A model generated the notes under the pieces. That model was not told the DNA's origin, ran no database searches, and saw nothing but the letters and a program-made list of their open reading frames with translations. Positions 21,799-29,482 of a stretch of 64,000 bases of DNA are shown in pieces. Location: the NCBI GenBank assembly GCA_036389485.1, contig DASVPR010000033.1, positions 1-64,000 of the forward strand, read 5' to 3'. The stretch is from CADCVT01 sp036389485. GTDB lineage: Bacteria; Actinomycetota; Thermoleophilia; Solirubrobacterales; Solirubrobacteraceae. The translations under genes and the position numbers were made by a program. Numbering within the stretch: position 1 is the first letter of the stretch; every line of letters begins with the position of its first letter.

Positions 21799-21824
21799 GG
21801 AACAACGAGGTTGCCTGACGGTTT
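21799..21824 (+). promoter_or_regulatory. Possible ECF-type promoter in front of the first fused sigma factor
   Basis: GGAAC at 21799-21803 and GTT at 21821-21823 are separated by 17 bp. This matches the general GGAAC-N16/17-GTT shape of promoters read by ECF sigma factors, and lies about 40 bp upstream of the sigma gene's GTG. Autoregulation is usual for such genes. In GC-rich DNA this short pattern can arise by chance. Confidence 0.35.
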
Positions 21825-21864
21825 AAGGTGGTCACGCTCGGCCCTCTAGTGGAGACGGAGTCTC

Positions 21865-23379
21865 GTGGAAGCATCAGCCCTTCGCGCACCTGCCGGTCTG
21901 GCCCGTCTCTCGCTGCCGAGCGCGCTGCTGAAGCTGCGCTCCGACGAGCAGCTGGTCGCGCTGTTCCGGGCCGGCAACGACGAGGCGTTCCGCGTGATCC
22001 ACGACCGCTACCGCCAGCGGCTCTTCGCGTACGTCCGTCAGATGCTCTCGGGCTCGCGCTCCGACGCCGAGGACGCCATGCAGGACGTCTTCCTGCGCGC
22101 CTACAACGCGCTGCGGGTCGACGACCGCCCGGTCGCGCTGAAGGCCTGGCTCTACCGCGTCGCGCACAACCGCTGCATCGACCAGCTCCGCCGCCCGGTG
22201 CCCGCTCCCGCCGACGTCTTCGAGATGTCGCGCCCGCTGATGCCCGACCCGCTCGCCGAGACCGAGCGCCGCGACGACCTGCGCCGCCTGGTCGCCGACG
22301 TGCAGCGGCTGCCCGAGCAGCAGCGCTCCGCGCTCCTGATGCGCGAGCTCGAGGGCCTGAGCTACGCCGACCTCGCCAACGCGCTCGACGTGAGCGTCCC
22401 CGCCGTCAAGTCCCTGCTCGTCCGCGCCCGGATCGGCCTCGTCGAGGCCGCCGAGGCGCGCGACGTCGCCTGCTCGGAGATCCGCGGCGACCTCGCGCTG
22501 TCGTTCGGCAAGGGCGTCCGCGCGAGCGCGAAGGCCCGCCGCCACATGCGCGAGTGCGGCGGCTGCCGCGATTACCGCACCCAGCTGCGCGGCGTGAAGA
22601 GCGAGCTCGCCGCCCTCCTCCCCGGCCCCGGGCCGTTCGCGGTGCTCGCCAAGACGCTCGGCCTCGGCTCGGCGGCGAGCAGCGGCGGCGCGGCCGTCGT
22701 GGGCGGCGGCGCGGCCGCCGGCTTCACGGCGAAGGTGGCGGCGCTCGTCTGCTGCGCGGCGGTCGTCGGCGGCGGCGCCGTCGAGCTGCGCGCCCGCACC
22801 GGCGGGCCGACCGGCATCGTGCAACGCGACGCCCAGCCCGCCGCGCTGAAGCGGGACAAGGCCGCGGCCGATCGGATCACCGCCCCCGCGCCGGCGGTGC
22901 CCGCCGACGTCGCGCCGACCCTCCGCCTGCGGACCGAGACCGCCCGCCCGAAGGCCGCGACGAAGTCCGTCGGGCGCCGGCTCCGCCGCGCCGCCATCAC
23001 GCCGGCCGCGGCCACCGCCGCCCACCGCTCCGCCACCCAGGACGACGGCGCGATCTCGCACGTCCGTCCCTCCTCGGCGAGCACGGCGACCACGACCGAG
23101 CCCTCGACGGGCGGCTCCGCCGGCCCCGCCGAGGAGGAGCCCGCGACCACCTCGGGCCAGAGCTCGTCCTCGACCGGCACGACCGGCTCGCCGACCGCCA
23201 CCGGCGCCAGCACCGCGACGGGCGCGGTCGACGCCCCGACGGGGACCACGACGGACGGCTCGTCGCCCACCGCGACGGCCGCCTCGACCTCGGGCACATC
23301 CGGAGGCGACTCCGGGTCGTCGTCCGACCCGGACGGGACGACCACGACGGCGGCGCCGAGCGGCTCGCGCCGGCGCTGA
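21865..23379 (+). CDS. ECF-type sigma factor fused to a zinc-finger, transmembrane and Ser/Thr-rich tail
   Basis: A 504-residue protein. Sigma region 2 is at about 38-110 (DAEDAMQDVFLRAYNALR and AWLYRVAHNRCIDQLRR) and region 4 at 148-195 (LPEQQRSALLMRELEGLSYA, then VSVPAVKSLLVRAR). A cysteine/histidine motif follows: Cys203-x23-His227-x3-Cys231-x2-Cys234, like the zinc-containing anti-sigma (ZAS) motif. Then AALLPGPGPF, a hydrophobic segment at about 284-306, and roughly 200 residues rich in Ala, Thr, Ser and Pro that should lie outside the membrane. So a sigma factor and an anti-sigma-like module appear in one chain. The GTG start follows GGAGACGGAG. A second gene with the same plan lies at 27757-29403. 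Confidence 0.85.
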   Translation: MEASALRAPAGLARLSLPSALLKLRSDEQLVALFRAGNDEAFRVIHDRYRQRLFAYVRQMLSGSRSDAEDAMQDVFLRAYNALRVDDRPVALKAWLYRVAHNRCIDQLRRPVPAPADVFEMSRPLMPDPLAETERRDDLRRLVADVQRLPEQQRSALLMRELEGLSYADLANALDVSVPAVKSLLVRARIGLVEAAEARDVACSEIRGDLALSFGKGVRASAKARRHMRECGGCRDYRTQLRGVKSELAALLPGPGPFAVLAKTLGLGSAASSGGAAVVGGGAAAGFTAKVAALVCCAAVVGGGAVELRARTGGPTGIVQRDAQPAALKRDKAAADRITAPAPAVPADVAPTLRLRTETARPKAATKSVGRRLRRAAITPAAATAAHRSATQDDGAISHVRPSSASTATTTEPSTGGSAGPAEEEPATTSGQSSSSTGTTGSPTATGASTATGAVDAPTGTTTDGSSPTATAASTSGTSGGDSGSSSDPDGTTTTAAPSGSRRR

Positions 23380-24491
23380 GCGCTAGCCTCGGCGCCATCG
23401 AGCGCTACCTCGCCCCACTCGACCACGAGGACCTCCTCGTCCGCCGTGGACGCCGCTCAGGCGTCTACTGCATCGTCGCCGTCCACTCGACGGTCCGGGG
23501 CCCGGCGCTCGGCGGCTGCCGGATGTGGCGCTACGACGACTCGCGCGCCGCGATGCGCGACGCGATGCGCCTCTCGCGCGCGATGACGTTCAAGAACGCC
23601 GTCGCCGGCCTGCCGCTCGGCGGGGGGAAGGGCGTGATCATGCTGCGCGAGCCGCTCGACGCGGAGCGGCGGCGCGCGGCGCTGGAGGACTTCGGCGACA
23701 CGGTCGAGCTGCTCGGCGGCGCGTACGTGACCGCGGAGGACGTGGGGACGTCGGCCGCCGACATGGAGGTCATCGCGACCCGGACGGAGCACGTCAAGGG
23801 GCTCGCGCGCGAGCGCGGCGGCTCCGGCGACCCGAGCCCGTACACCGCCCTCGGCGTCGTTACCGCGATCGAGGTGTGCTGCGAGCGGGTCTTCGGCTCG
23901 CCCGACCTGGCCGGGCGCTCGGTCGCGCTCGCCGGGCTCGGGCACGTCGGCACGCACATCGCGCGCCGGCTCGCCGACGCCGGCGCCGAGCTGCTCGTCG
24001 CCGACGTCGACGAGACGAAGCGCCCGCTGGCGGAGGAGATCGGCGCGCGGTGGGTGACGCCGGAGGAGGCGATCGCGGCGGACGCCGACGTCTACGCCCC
24101 GTGCGCGCTCGGCGCGATCCTCAACGACGAGACGGTCCCGAACCTCCGCTGCCGGATCGTCGCCGGCGCGGCGAACAACCAGCTCGCCGACGACCGCATC
24201 GCCGACCTCCTGAACGCCCGCGGGATCCTCTGGGCGCCCGACTTCGTCGCCAACGCCGGCGGCATCGTGAACATCTCGGTCGAGCTCGAGCCCGGCGGCT
24301 ACGACGCCGACCGAGCCGAGGCCCGCGTCCGCGGGATCGGCGACACGCTGCGCCGCGTGTTCGACGACGCGGAGAAGATGGGCGCGACGCCGCTGACCGC
24401 CGCGATGGAGATCGCGCGGCGCAACCTCGTCCGCGCGGGCGGCCCGCTGCCCACGACGGGCGCGGATCCCGAGCCCGCCGGCCGGCTCTAG
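23376..24491 (+). CDS. Glu/Leu/Phe/Val dehydrogenase family protein (start codon non-canonical)
   Basis: About 371 residues. It deaminates an amino acid to the 2-keto acid with NAD(P). Visible are AVHSTVRGPALGGCRMW, the catalytic lysines in MTFKNAVAGLPLGGGKGVIM, the Rossmann motif ALAGLGHVGTHIARRLADAG, and VAGAANNQLAD near the cofactor. The pattern is closest to leucine/valine/phenylalanine dehydrogenases. The conserved N-terminus (HEDLLVRRG onward) has no in-frame ATG, GTG or TTG between it and the sigma-factor stop. Candidates are CTG 23376, which overlaps that stop as CTGA, or ATC 23397. ATG 23523 would remove conserved sequence. Coordinates use the CTG; the enzyme call is firm, the start is not. 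Confidence 0.85.
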   Translation: MSASLGAIERYLAPLDHEDLLVRRGRRSGVYCIVAVHSTVRGPALGGCRMWRYDDSRAAMRDAMRLSRAMTFKNAVAGLPLGGGKGVIMLREPLDAERRRAALEDFGDTVELLGGAYVTAEDVGTSAADMEVIATRTEHVKGLARERGGSGDPSPYTALGVVTAIEVCCERVFGSPDLAGRSVALAGLGHVGTHIARRLADAGAELLVADVDETKRPLAEEIGARWVTPEEAIAADADVYAPCALGAILNDETVPNLRCRIVAGAANNQLADDRIADLLNARGILWAPDFVANAGGIVNISVELEPGGYDADRAEARVRGIGDTLRRVFDDAEKMGATPLTAAMEIARRNLVRAGGPLPTTGADPEPAGRL

Positions 24492-25234
24492 GGCGCCCGC
24501 AGCCCCTGCGGCAGGCGCGGGCGCTCCACACCCTCGGGCAGCCGCCCCTCGTCCTCCAGCTTCTCCAGATGCGCGCCGAGCGTGGCCGCCGCCGCGAGCC
24601 GCAGCTCCTTCGGCGCGTCGTCCCAGGCGGCGTCGAGCATCGCGTCGACGGTCCGCGCGCCCGCGGCGAGCGCCTCGAGCAGCCGCCGCTCGCGGTCGAG
24701 CCGGTGCGCGACGTACTCGTCGAGCTTCGCCGCGGGGTCCTCGACGACCGGCCCGTGGCCGGGGCAGAGCAGCGCGAGGTCCCGCGCGCGGAGGGCGCGC
24801 AGCGCGTCGAGGTACTCGCCGAGCTGGCCGACGACGAACACGGACCCCTCGCCGAGGACGGCGTCGCCGGTGAACGCCACCTCGCCGGCGACGAACGCGA
24901 GGTGGTCGGGCGTGTGGCCGGGCGTCGCCACCGCGACGAACGGGCCGGCTGCGGCGCCGGGCGCGGCCTCGTGGAGCCGCGCGCCCGTCCGCTCCGCCAC
25001 GGCTCCCACCGCCCCCGCATGATCCTCGTGGGAGTGGGTCAGCACGATCCCTCCCGCCCCTCCCCGCGCCTCGGCCTCCGCCGCCACCGCGGCGACGTGG
25101 TCGTCGAGCGCGGGGCCGGGGTCGACGATCCAGCACGGGTCGCGGCCGACAAACCACGTGTTCGTCCCGGTGAGCGTGAACGGGCCGGGGTTGGCGGCCC
25201 GGACGAGGGCCACGTCGTGCGCCTCGAGCGTCAC
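24488..25234 (-). CDS. MBL-fold metallo-hydrolase (LACTB2-like)
   Basis: A 248-residue metallo-beta-lactamase-fold hydrolase. The metal motif is THSHEDHAG, followed by Asp/His ligands in ATPGHTPDHLAF, FTGDAVLG and LCPGHGPVV. The N-terminus NPGPFTLTGTNTW and the C-terminal winged-helix-like region (about 185-248) resemble human LACTB2 and bacterial relatives, which are RNA/ester hydrolases. The GTG start overlaps the stop of the sugar-dehydrogenase gene (GTGA), so the two are coupled. The substrate is unknown. Confidence 0.85.
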   Translation of the reverse strand: MTLEAHDVALVRAANPGPFTLTGTNTWFVGRDPCWIVDPGPALDDHVAAVAAEAEARGGAGGIVLTHSHEDHAGAVGAVAERTGARLHEAAPGAAAGPFVAVATPGHTPDHLAFVAGEVAFTGDAVLGEGSVFVVGQLGEYLDALRALRARDLALLCPGHGPVVEDPAAKLDEYVAHRLDRERRLLEALAAGARTVDAMLDAAWDDAPKELRLAAAATLGAHLEKLEDEGRLPEGVERPRLPQGLRAP

Positions 25235-26451
25235 CTCTGGGTGAGGCGGTAGACCGGGCCGTCGAGCGACGTGACGTAGATGCGGCCCTGGGCGTCCTCG
25301 CCGAACGACGAGAGCGAGCCGACGCCCGGCAGGTCCAGCTCGCGGTCGTCGCTCACTCCGCCCGCGCGCAGCCGTGCCGCCCGGACGTGGCCCTCGCAGT
25401 AGTCGCCGTACACGTACTGGCCGCGCAGCGCGGGCAGGTCGGGCGCGCGCACGACGTAGCCGCCGGTGATCGAGCAGTAGCCGTCGTCGTGCGACTTCGT
25501 CAGGACGGGCGGGACGTGGCCGGGGGCGTCCTCGTCGCGGAAGTTGCGCGCGTTGCCCTCGAAGGGCCGCCAGCCGAAGTTCGCGCCGCGGCCGCGGCCG
25601 GCGGGGACGAAGTCGATCTCCTCCACCGCGTCCTGCCCGACGTCGCCGATCGTCAGGTCGCGGGTCTCGCGGTCGAACGAGAACCGCCAGGGGTTGCGCA
25701 GGCCGTACGAGTAGATCTCCGGGCGCGCCCCCGCGCGGCGCACGAACGGGTTCGACCGCGGGACCCGGTACGGCCGGCGGCCCGACCGCCGCGGGTCGAT
25801 CCGCAGCAGCTTGCCGAGCATCGACCCGAGGTCCTGCGCGTTGCCGCGCTCGCCGTGCTGGTCGTCGCCCCCGCCGCCGTCGCCGAGCCCGACGTAGAGC
25901 AGGCCGTCGGGCCCGAACGTGACCTGGCCGCCGTTGTGGTTGGCCTCCGGCTGGTCCTGGCGCAGCACCACGCGCGCCGAGCCGCGATCGGCGACGTTCG
26001 GGTTCGAGCGCCGCGTCCGGTACTCGACGACTCGCGTGTCGCCCGAGCGGTTCGTGAAGTTGACGTAGAACCGGCGCGAGCGCGCGTAGTCGGGCGCGAA
26101 GGCGAGGCCGAGCAGCCCCTGCTCGCCGCCCGAGACGATCTGGGCCGAGACGTCCAGGAACGGCCGGCGCAGGGTCCGCCCGCCCCGGATGACCCGGATC
26201 CGCCCGCCCTGCTCGACGACGAAGATCCGCCGGCGATCGCCGGGCGGGGCGGTGACGAACAGCGGATTCGCGAACGAGCCGATCCGCCGCAGCCGGACGG
26301 GGCCGTCGGCCTGCGCGTCGCGCGCCTCCGGTGACGACGAGGACGGCGACGAGGCCGCGGCGGGCGTCGAGGAGCCGCCGTCGGACCCGCCCCCGCACCC
26401 GAGCAGGGCGAGCGACGCGCAGGCGAGAGCGGCGGCGAGAGGGGCGGGCAC
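25231..26451 (-). CDS. PQQ-dependent sugar dehydrogenase-like lipoprotein (YliI/GDH-B family)
   Basis: A 406-residue exported protein. A lipoprotein signal with lipobox LLGC (Cys19) is followed by a Ser/Pro linker, then a six-bladed beta-propeller of the soluble aldose dehydrogenase family: GEQGLLGLAFAPDY, NHNGGQVTFGPDGLLYVGLG, YSYGLRNPWRFSFD and SFGEDAQGRIYVTSLDG. The PQQ/calcium pocket residues expected in active members (HNGG..., RNPW) are present. It would act outside the membrane, passing electrons from a sugar to the respiratory chain. It is followed by the MBL hydrolase with a 4-bp overlap. Confidence 0.85.
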   Translation of the reverse strand: MPAPLAAALACASLALLGCGGGSDGGSSTPAAASSPSSSSPEARDAQADGPVRLRRIGSFANPLFVTAPPGDRRRIFVVEQGGRIRVIRGGRTLRRPFLDVSAQIVSGGEQGLLGLAFAPDYARSRRFYVNFTNRSGDTRVVEYRTRRSNPNVADRGSARVVLRQDQPEANHNGGQVTFGPDGLLYVGLGDGGGGDDQHGERGNAQDLGSMLGKLLRIDPRRSGRRPYRVPRSNPFVRRAGARPEIYSYGLRNPWRFSFDRETRDLTIGDVGQDAVEEIDFVPAGRGRGANFGWRPFEGNARNFRDEDAPGHVPPVLTKSHDDGYCSITGGYVVRAPDLPALRGQYVYGDYCEGHVRAARLRAGGVSDDRELDLPGVGSLSSFGEDAQGRIYVTSLDGPVYRLTQR

Positions 26452-26478
26452 GCGCGGCAGGATGGCAGACGGCCGCGG

Positions 26479-27264
26479 TCAGTCCGCGCGCATCTCGGAC
26501 ACCACCTGCGCCATGGCCTCCGGCTCGATCCCCATGTCGCCCGTGAACGGCAGGTCGATCGAGAGCACGAGGAAGAGCGCCAGCGCGATCGTCGCTGCGA
26601 GCGCGCCGGCCAGCATCGCGTGGACGCGGAACGACGCGACGCCGGTGAAGAACGCGAAGCCCACGCACAGCGCGGCGCCGACCAGGAGGACGCCCCAGAC
26701 GCCCCCCGGCACCCGCGCCCGGCTGTCGAGCAGGCGTTCGCGGCGCAGCGCGGTCAGGTCGTCGAGCTGACCGACGGTGCGGTCGAAGATCGACGCCTCC
26801 GCGGCGCCCTGCGGCTCGACCGCGTAGATCGCCGACCACAGCCGCTCGCTCGCGGCGTCGGCCGCCGGGCTCTCGTCCTGGTCGTCGGCCATGGCCGTCC
26901 ACTCCGGGCCCGCGACCGCCTCCGCGTAGGCGACGATGCCCTGCTGGACCGCCACGCCGCGCTCGCCGAGCGCCTGCACGTTGCGATGGAGGACCTCGAC
27001 CACGGCCGCCTCCTCGGTCGCGGCGGAGCGCGCCTCCTCGAGCTGCTCCCACACGACCACGACGACGAACGCCAGCAGCACGCCGTACAGCGCGCCGACG
27101 ACGGCGAACACGTACCCGGCGACCTCCCGATGCTCGACCAGCACCTGGCCGCCGAAGCGCCGGCGCACCAGCGCCAGCCCGCCCACGGCCAGCCCCGTCG
27201 CGACCACGACCATCGCGAGCGCCAGGACGGGCGACGGCAGCTTCTGGAGCAGGAAGGTCTCCAC
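26479..27264 (-). CDS. DUF4239-like (bestrophin-like) membrane protein
   Basis: A 261-residue membrane protein. Two helices lie near the N-terminus (LALAMVVVATGLAVGGLALV and a second with VFAVVGALYGVLLAFVVVVV), followed by a long helical domain containing WEQLEEARSAATEEAAVV, and two C-terminal helices (VWGVLLVGAALCVGFAFFTG and a second rich in Ala/Leu). This arrangement is that of DUF4239, of unknown function. I chose GTG 27264 because longer versions would run into the divergent tRNA gene. Confidence 0.75.
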   Translation of the reverse strand: METFLLQKLPSPVLALAMVVVATGLAVGGLALVRRRFGGQVLVEHREVAGYVFAVVGALYGVLLAFVVVVVWEQLEEARSAATEEAAVVEVLHRNVQALGERGVAVQQGIVAYAEAVAGPEWTAMADDQDESPAADAASERLWSAIYAVEPQGAAEASIFDRTVGQLDDLTALRRERLLDSRARVPGGVWGVLLVGAALCVGFAFFTGVASFRVHAMLAGALAATIALALFLVLSIDLPFTGDMGIEPEAMAQVVSEMRAD

Positions 27265-27315
27265 CGCTGAGCGAACCCTAGCCCCCCGCCCCGACGCTAG
27301 ACTCCCCTCCTCTCT

Positions 27316-27389
27316 CGGGGCGTGGCGCAGCCTGGTAGCGCGCACCGTTCGGGTCGGTGAGGTCCCCGGTTCAAATCCGGGCGCCCCGA
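27316..27389 (+). tRNA. tRNA-Pro (anticodon CGG)
   Basis: A full cloverleaf of 74 nt. The 7-bp acceptor is CGGGGCG with CGCCCCG and discriminator A27389. The D arm is GCGC-AGCCTGGTA-GCGC, the anticodon stem CACCG/CGGTG closes the loop TTCGGGT with anticodon CGG, and the T arm is CCCGG-TTCAAAT-CCGGG. CCA is not encoded. The 3' half is repeated 89 bp downstream. Confidence 0.95.
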
Positions 27390-27396
27390 TTTCCTC
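27355..27396 (+). repeat. 42-bp direct repeat, copy 1 (3' half of tRNA-Pro)
   Basis: From the anticodon stem's 3' strand through the discriminator base and seven bases beyond (ending GATTTCCTC). It matches copy 2 at 27444-27485 base for base. Confidence 0.95.
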
Positions 27397-27443
27397 CTCG
27401 CGCGACGCCGGCCCGCCCGCGCACGTACCACCTCCCGCCCGCC

Positions 27444-27485
27444 CGGTGAGGTCCCCGGTTCAAATCCGGGCGCCCCGATTTCCTC
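27444..27485 (+). repeat. 42-bp direct repeat, copy 2 (tRNA-Pro 3' fragment, att-like)
   Basis: An exact copy of the 3' half of the upstream tRNA-Pro, including its T arm and acceptor strand plus the seven bases beyond. There is no 5' half, so it is not a second tRNA. Duplicated tRNA 3' ends are the hallmark of site-specific integration, but only 47 bp lie between the two copies, so no element remains. Confidence 0.9.
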
Positions 27486-27503
27486 AGAGGCGCGATAGCG
27501 CCG

Positions 27504-27743
27504 CTACGACCCGCCGACGACGGCCTTGTAGTACCGCACCGCCAGCCCGGTCACGAGCGTCTGGAACGCGGACTCGAGCGTGATCTCCTCCTGCGCCGCG
27601 TAGCGCTCCAGCCCCGTCTCCTCGATCTCCTGGGCCTGCTCGATCACGTCGTCGACGAGATCGGGGTTCCGGTCGGCGAAGAACGCGCCGATGGAGTAGA
27701 GGCTCGTGTCGTGGAGGGAGGCGAGGAAGTCGTCGGCCGGCAC
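27504..27743 (-). CDS. Hypothetical small acidic protein downstream of the second fused sigma factor
   Basis: About 79 residues from GTG 27743, 13 bp after the sigma-factor stop and on the same strand. The sequence has normal composition (DFLASLHDTSLYSIGAFFAD, then VIEQAQEIEETGLERYAAQE) and looks helical, unlike the repetitive frames around it. No Shine-Dalgarno is obvious. Its position suggests co-transcription with the sigma factor. I do not recognise it. Confidence 0.5.
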   Translation of the reverse strand: MPADDFLASLHDTSLYSIGAFFADRNPDLVDDVIEQAQEIEETGLERYAAQEEITLESAFQTLVTGLAVRYYKAVVGGS

Positions 27744-27756
27744 GTCCGGCCGAAAG

Positions 27757-29403
27757 CTACCCGCCGGTGAGACCGCCGACGATCTCGGCGCTCTTGTCGC
27801 CCACCGAGTCGACGACGTCGGTGGGCGAGCCGCTGTCGTCGTCGCCGCCGGCGCCGCCGTTGCCACCCGAGCCGGAGCCCGTGCCGGACCCGGAGCCGGA
27901 GCTGGCGTCGCCGCTCGCGGGCGATTCGACGGGCGGGAGGCTGGAGACGACGTCGCCGACCGGATCGCCGCTGTCGTCGTCGCCGACGTCGTCGCCGTCG
28001 GAGTTGCCGCCGCCGTTCGGGCCGCCGCCGGCCGAGGAGCCGTCGAGGTCGGGGATCAGCGCGCTGGGATCGTCGCCGTCGCCGGTACCGGCGCCCGCGT
28101 CGTTCGCGGCCTCGCCGGCACCCGCCAGCGTGGCCACGCCGTCGCGCGCGGCGCCGTCGCCGCCGCCGGCCGAGCCGGAGCCGCCGCCGGACGCGTTGGT
28201 CGAGGTCCCGCCGCCCGCGCCGCCGCCGAAGCGCGACGTGCCCGGACCGCCCGTCGCCTCGGAGGCCCGCGCGGCCGTGGTCGCCGCCCCGCTGGCGGAG
28301 CCGCCGCCGGAGCCGGCCTGAAGATCGTCCGCCGAGCCGCTGCCGCCCGGGTTGCCGCCACCGGTCAGCGACTCGAGCGACACCGTGGGCAGCGCGCCGC
28401 GCAGCCGGTTGGAGTCGTCGGTGGCCACGCCCGCGCTGACGCCCGCCAGCGCGATCGTCGCGGCGGTCGCCGCCGCCTTGCTCCACGAGGAGACGAGGCC
28501 CGGGTCGATCGAGGAGGCCTGCGCCGACCACTGCGCGAACGACGCCTGGGCGTGGCTCGCCTCCTCGCCGCCCCAGCGCTCCTTGAGGAACGCGGGCAGC
28601 GGCAGCAGCGCCGCGATCTTCTGGCGGACCGGCTTGTGGACGAGGTCGCGGGCGTCGATGCCGGACAGCCGCGCGTGGCGCAGGCAGGGCTGGCAGTAGG
28701 AGACGTGGCGCGCGACGCGGCGCTTGTCGCGCGCGCCGAGGGCGCTGCCGCCGGCCGTCGCGATGATCTGCTGCACCCGGACGCACCGCTCGCCGGTGAC
28801 GAGCTGGTCGTACTCCTCGGTGAGCCGGCGCCGGGCGCGGAAGAGCGTGCTCTCGACGGCCGGCCGGGTCATTCCCAGCTTCTCGCCGATCTCGCGGTAC
28901 GAGAGCCCCTCGAGCTCGCGCATGACGAGGATCTCGTGGTGGGTCTCGCTCAGGCCGCCGAACGCGCCGCGCAGGTGGTCGATCTGCTGCTTGTGGTCGA
29001 CGGCGACGTCCGGGGTCGGGCCGCTCGACACGAGGCGGCCGTAGTCGGCGGAGCCGAGGCCCTCGTCGGCGTCCATCGAGACCTCTTCGGCGCGCCGGGC
29101 GCGGCGGAACTGGTCGATGCACGCGTTCTTCGCGATCTCGTAGACCCACGGCTTGAAGGCGATCGGCCTGTCGGTCTCGCGCATCCGCCGCAGGGCGGAC
29201 ATGAAGACGTCCTGCGCGATGTCCTCCGCCCGGGCGTGGTCGTGCACCATGCCGTGGATGTAGCTCGCGATCCGCCGGTGGTAGCGGGTGTAGAGAGCCT
29301 CGAAGGCCCGATCGTCGCCCACGCGGACGCGCGCGACGAGCTGATGGTCGGTGATGTCCTCGCCGTCCCGCCGGAGCGCGGGAGCGGCTGTGACGGTCGA
29401 AAT
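27757..29403 (-). CDS. ECF-type sigma factor fused to a zinc-finger, transmembrane and Gly/Ser/Asp-rich tail
   Basis: Same plan as the 21865-23379 gene. Numbering from a possible GTG at 29493: region 2 at about 60-130 (AEDIAQDVFMSALRRMRETD, then WVYEIAKNACIDQFRRARR), region 4 at 178-225 (MRELEGLSYREIGEKLGMTR), then Cys237-x25-His263-x3-Cys267-x2-Cys270, AALLPLPAFL, a hydrophobic segment at about 338-357, and a tail of 220 residues rich in Gly, Ser and Asp. The divergent Nif3-like gene starts at 29483, which argues against starts at 29493. An excellent Shine-Dalgarno, AAGGGGGA, sits 6 nt before an in-frame ATT at 29403, so I place the start there; GTGs upstream are alternatives. Confidence 0.85.
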   Translation of the reverse strand: MSTVTAAPALRRDGEDITDHQLVARVRVGDDRAFEALYTRYHRRIASYIHGMVHDHARAEDIAQDVFMSALRRMRETDRPIAFKPWVYEIAKNACIDQFRRARRAEEVSMDADEGLGSADYGRLVSSGPTPDVAVDHKQQIDHLRGAFGGLSETHHEILVMRELEGLSYREIGEKLGMTRPAVESTLFRARRRLTEEYDQLVTGERCVRVQQIIATAGGSALGARDKRRVARHVSYCQPCLRHARLSGIDARDLVHKPVRQKIAALLPLPAFLKERWGGEEASHAQASFAQWSAQASSIDPGLVSSWSKAAATAATIALAGVSAGVATDDSNRLRGALPTVSLESLTGGGNPGGSGSADDLQAGSGGGSASGAATTAARASEATGGPGTSRFGGGAGGGTSTNASGGGSGSAGGGDGAARDGVATLAGAGEAANDAGAGTGDGDDPSALIPDLDGSSAGGGPNGGGNSDGDDVGDDDSGDPVGDVVSSLPPVESPASGDASSGSGSGTGSGSGGNGGAGGDDDSGSPTDVVDSVGDKSAEIVGGLTGG

Positions 29404-29482
29404 CTCTGTTCCCCCTTGACCGGGGCGCCCCACATCCCGGGACGCTCCACCCGTGTCCACGGAACTGTAGCGTGCATTTGAG

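Noticed and set aside
27306..27345. Longer start of the DUF4239-like gene at 27345
   Set aside because: It would overlap the tRNA-Pro gene by 30 bp; GTG 27264 fits the first membrane helix better.
27444..27485. Second tRNA-Pro gene
   Set aside because: Only the 3' half is present; there is no D arm or 5' acceptor strand.
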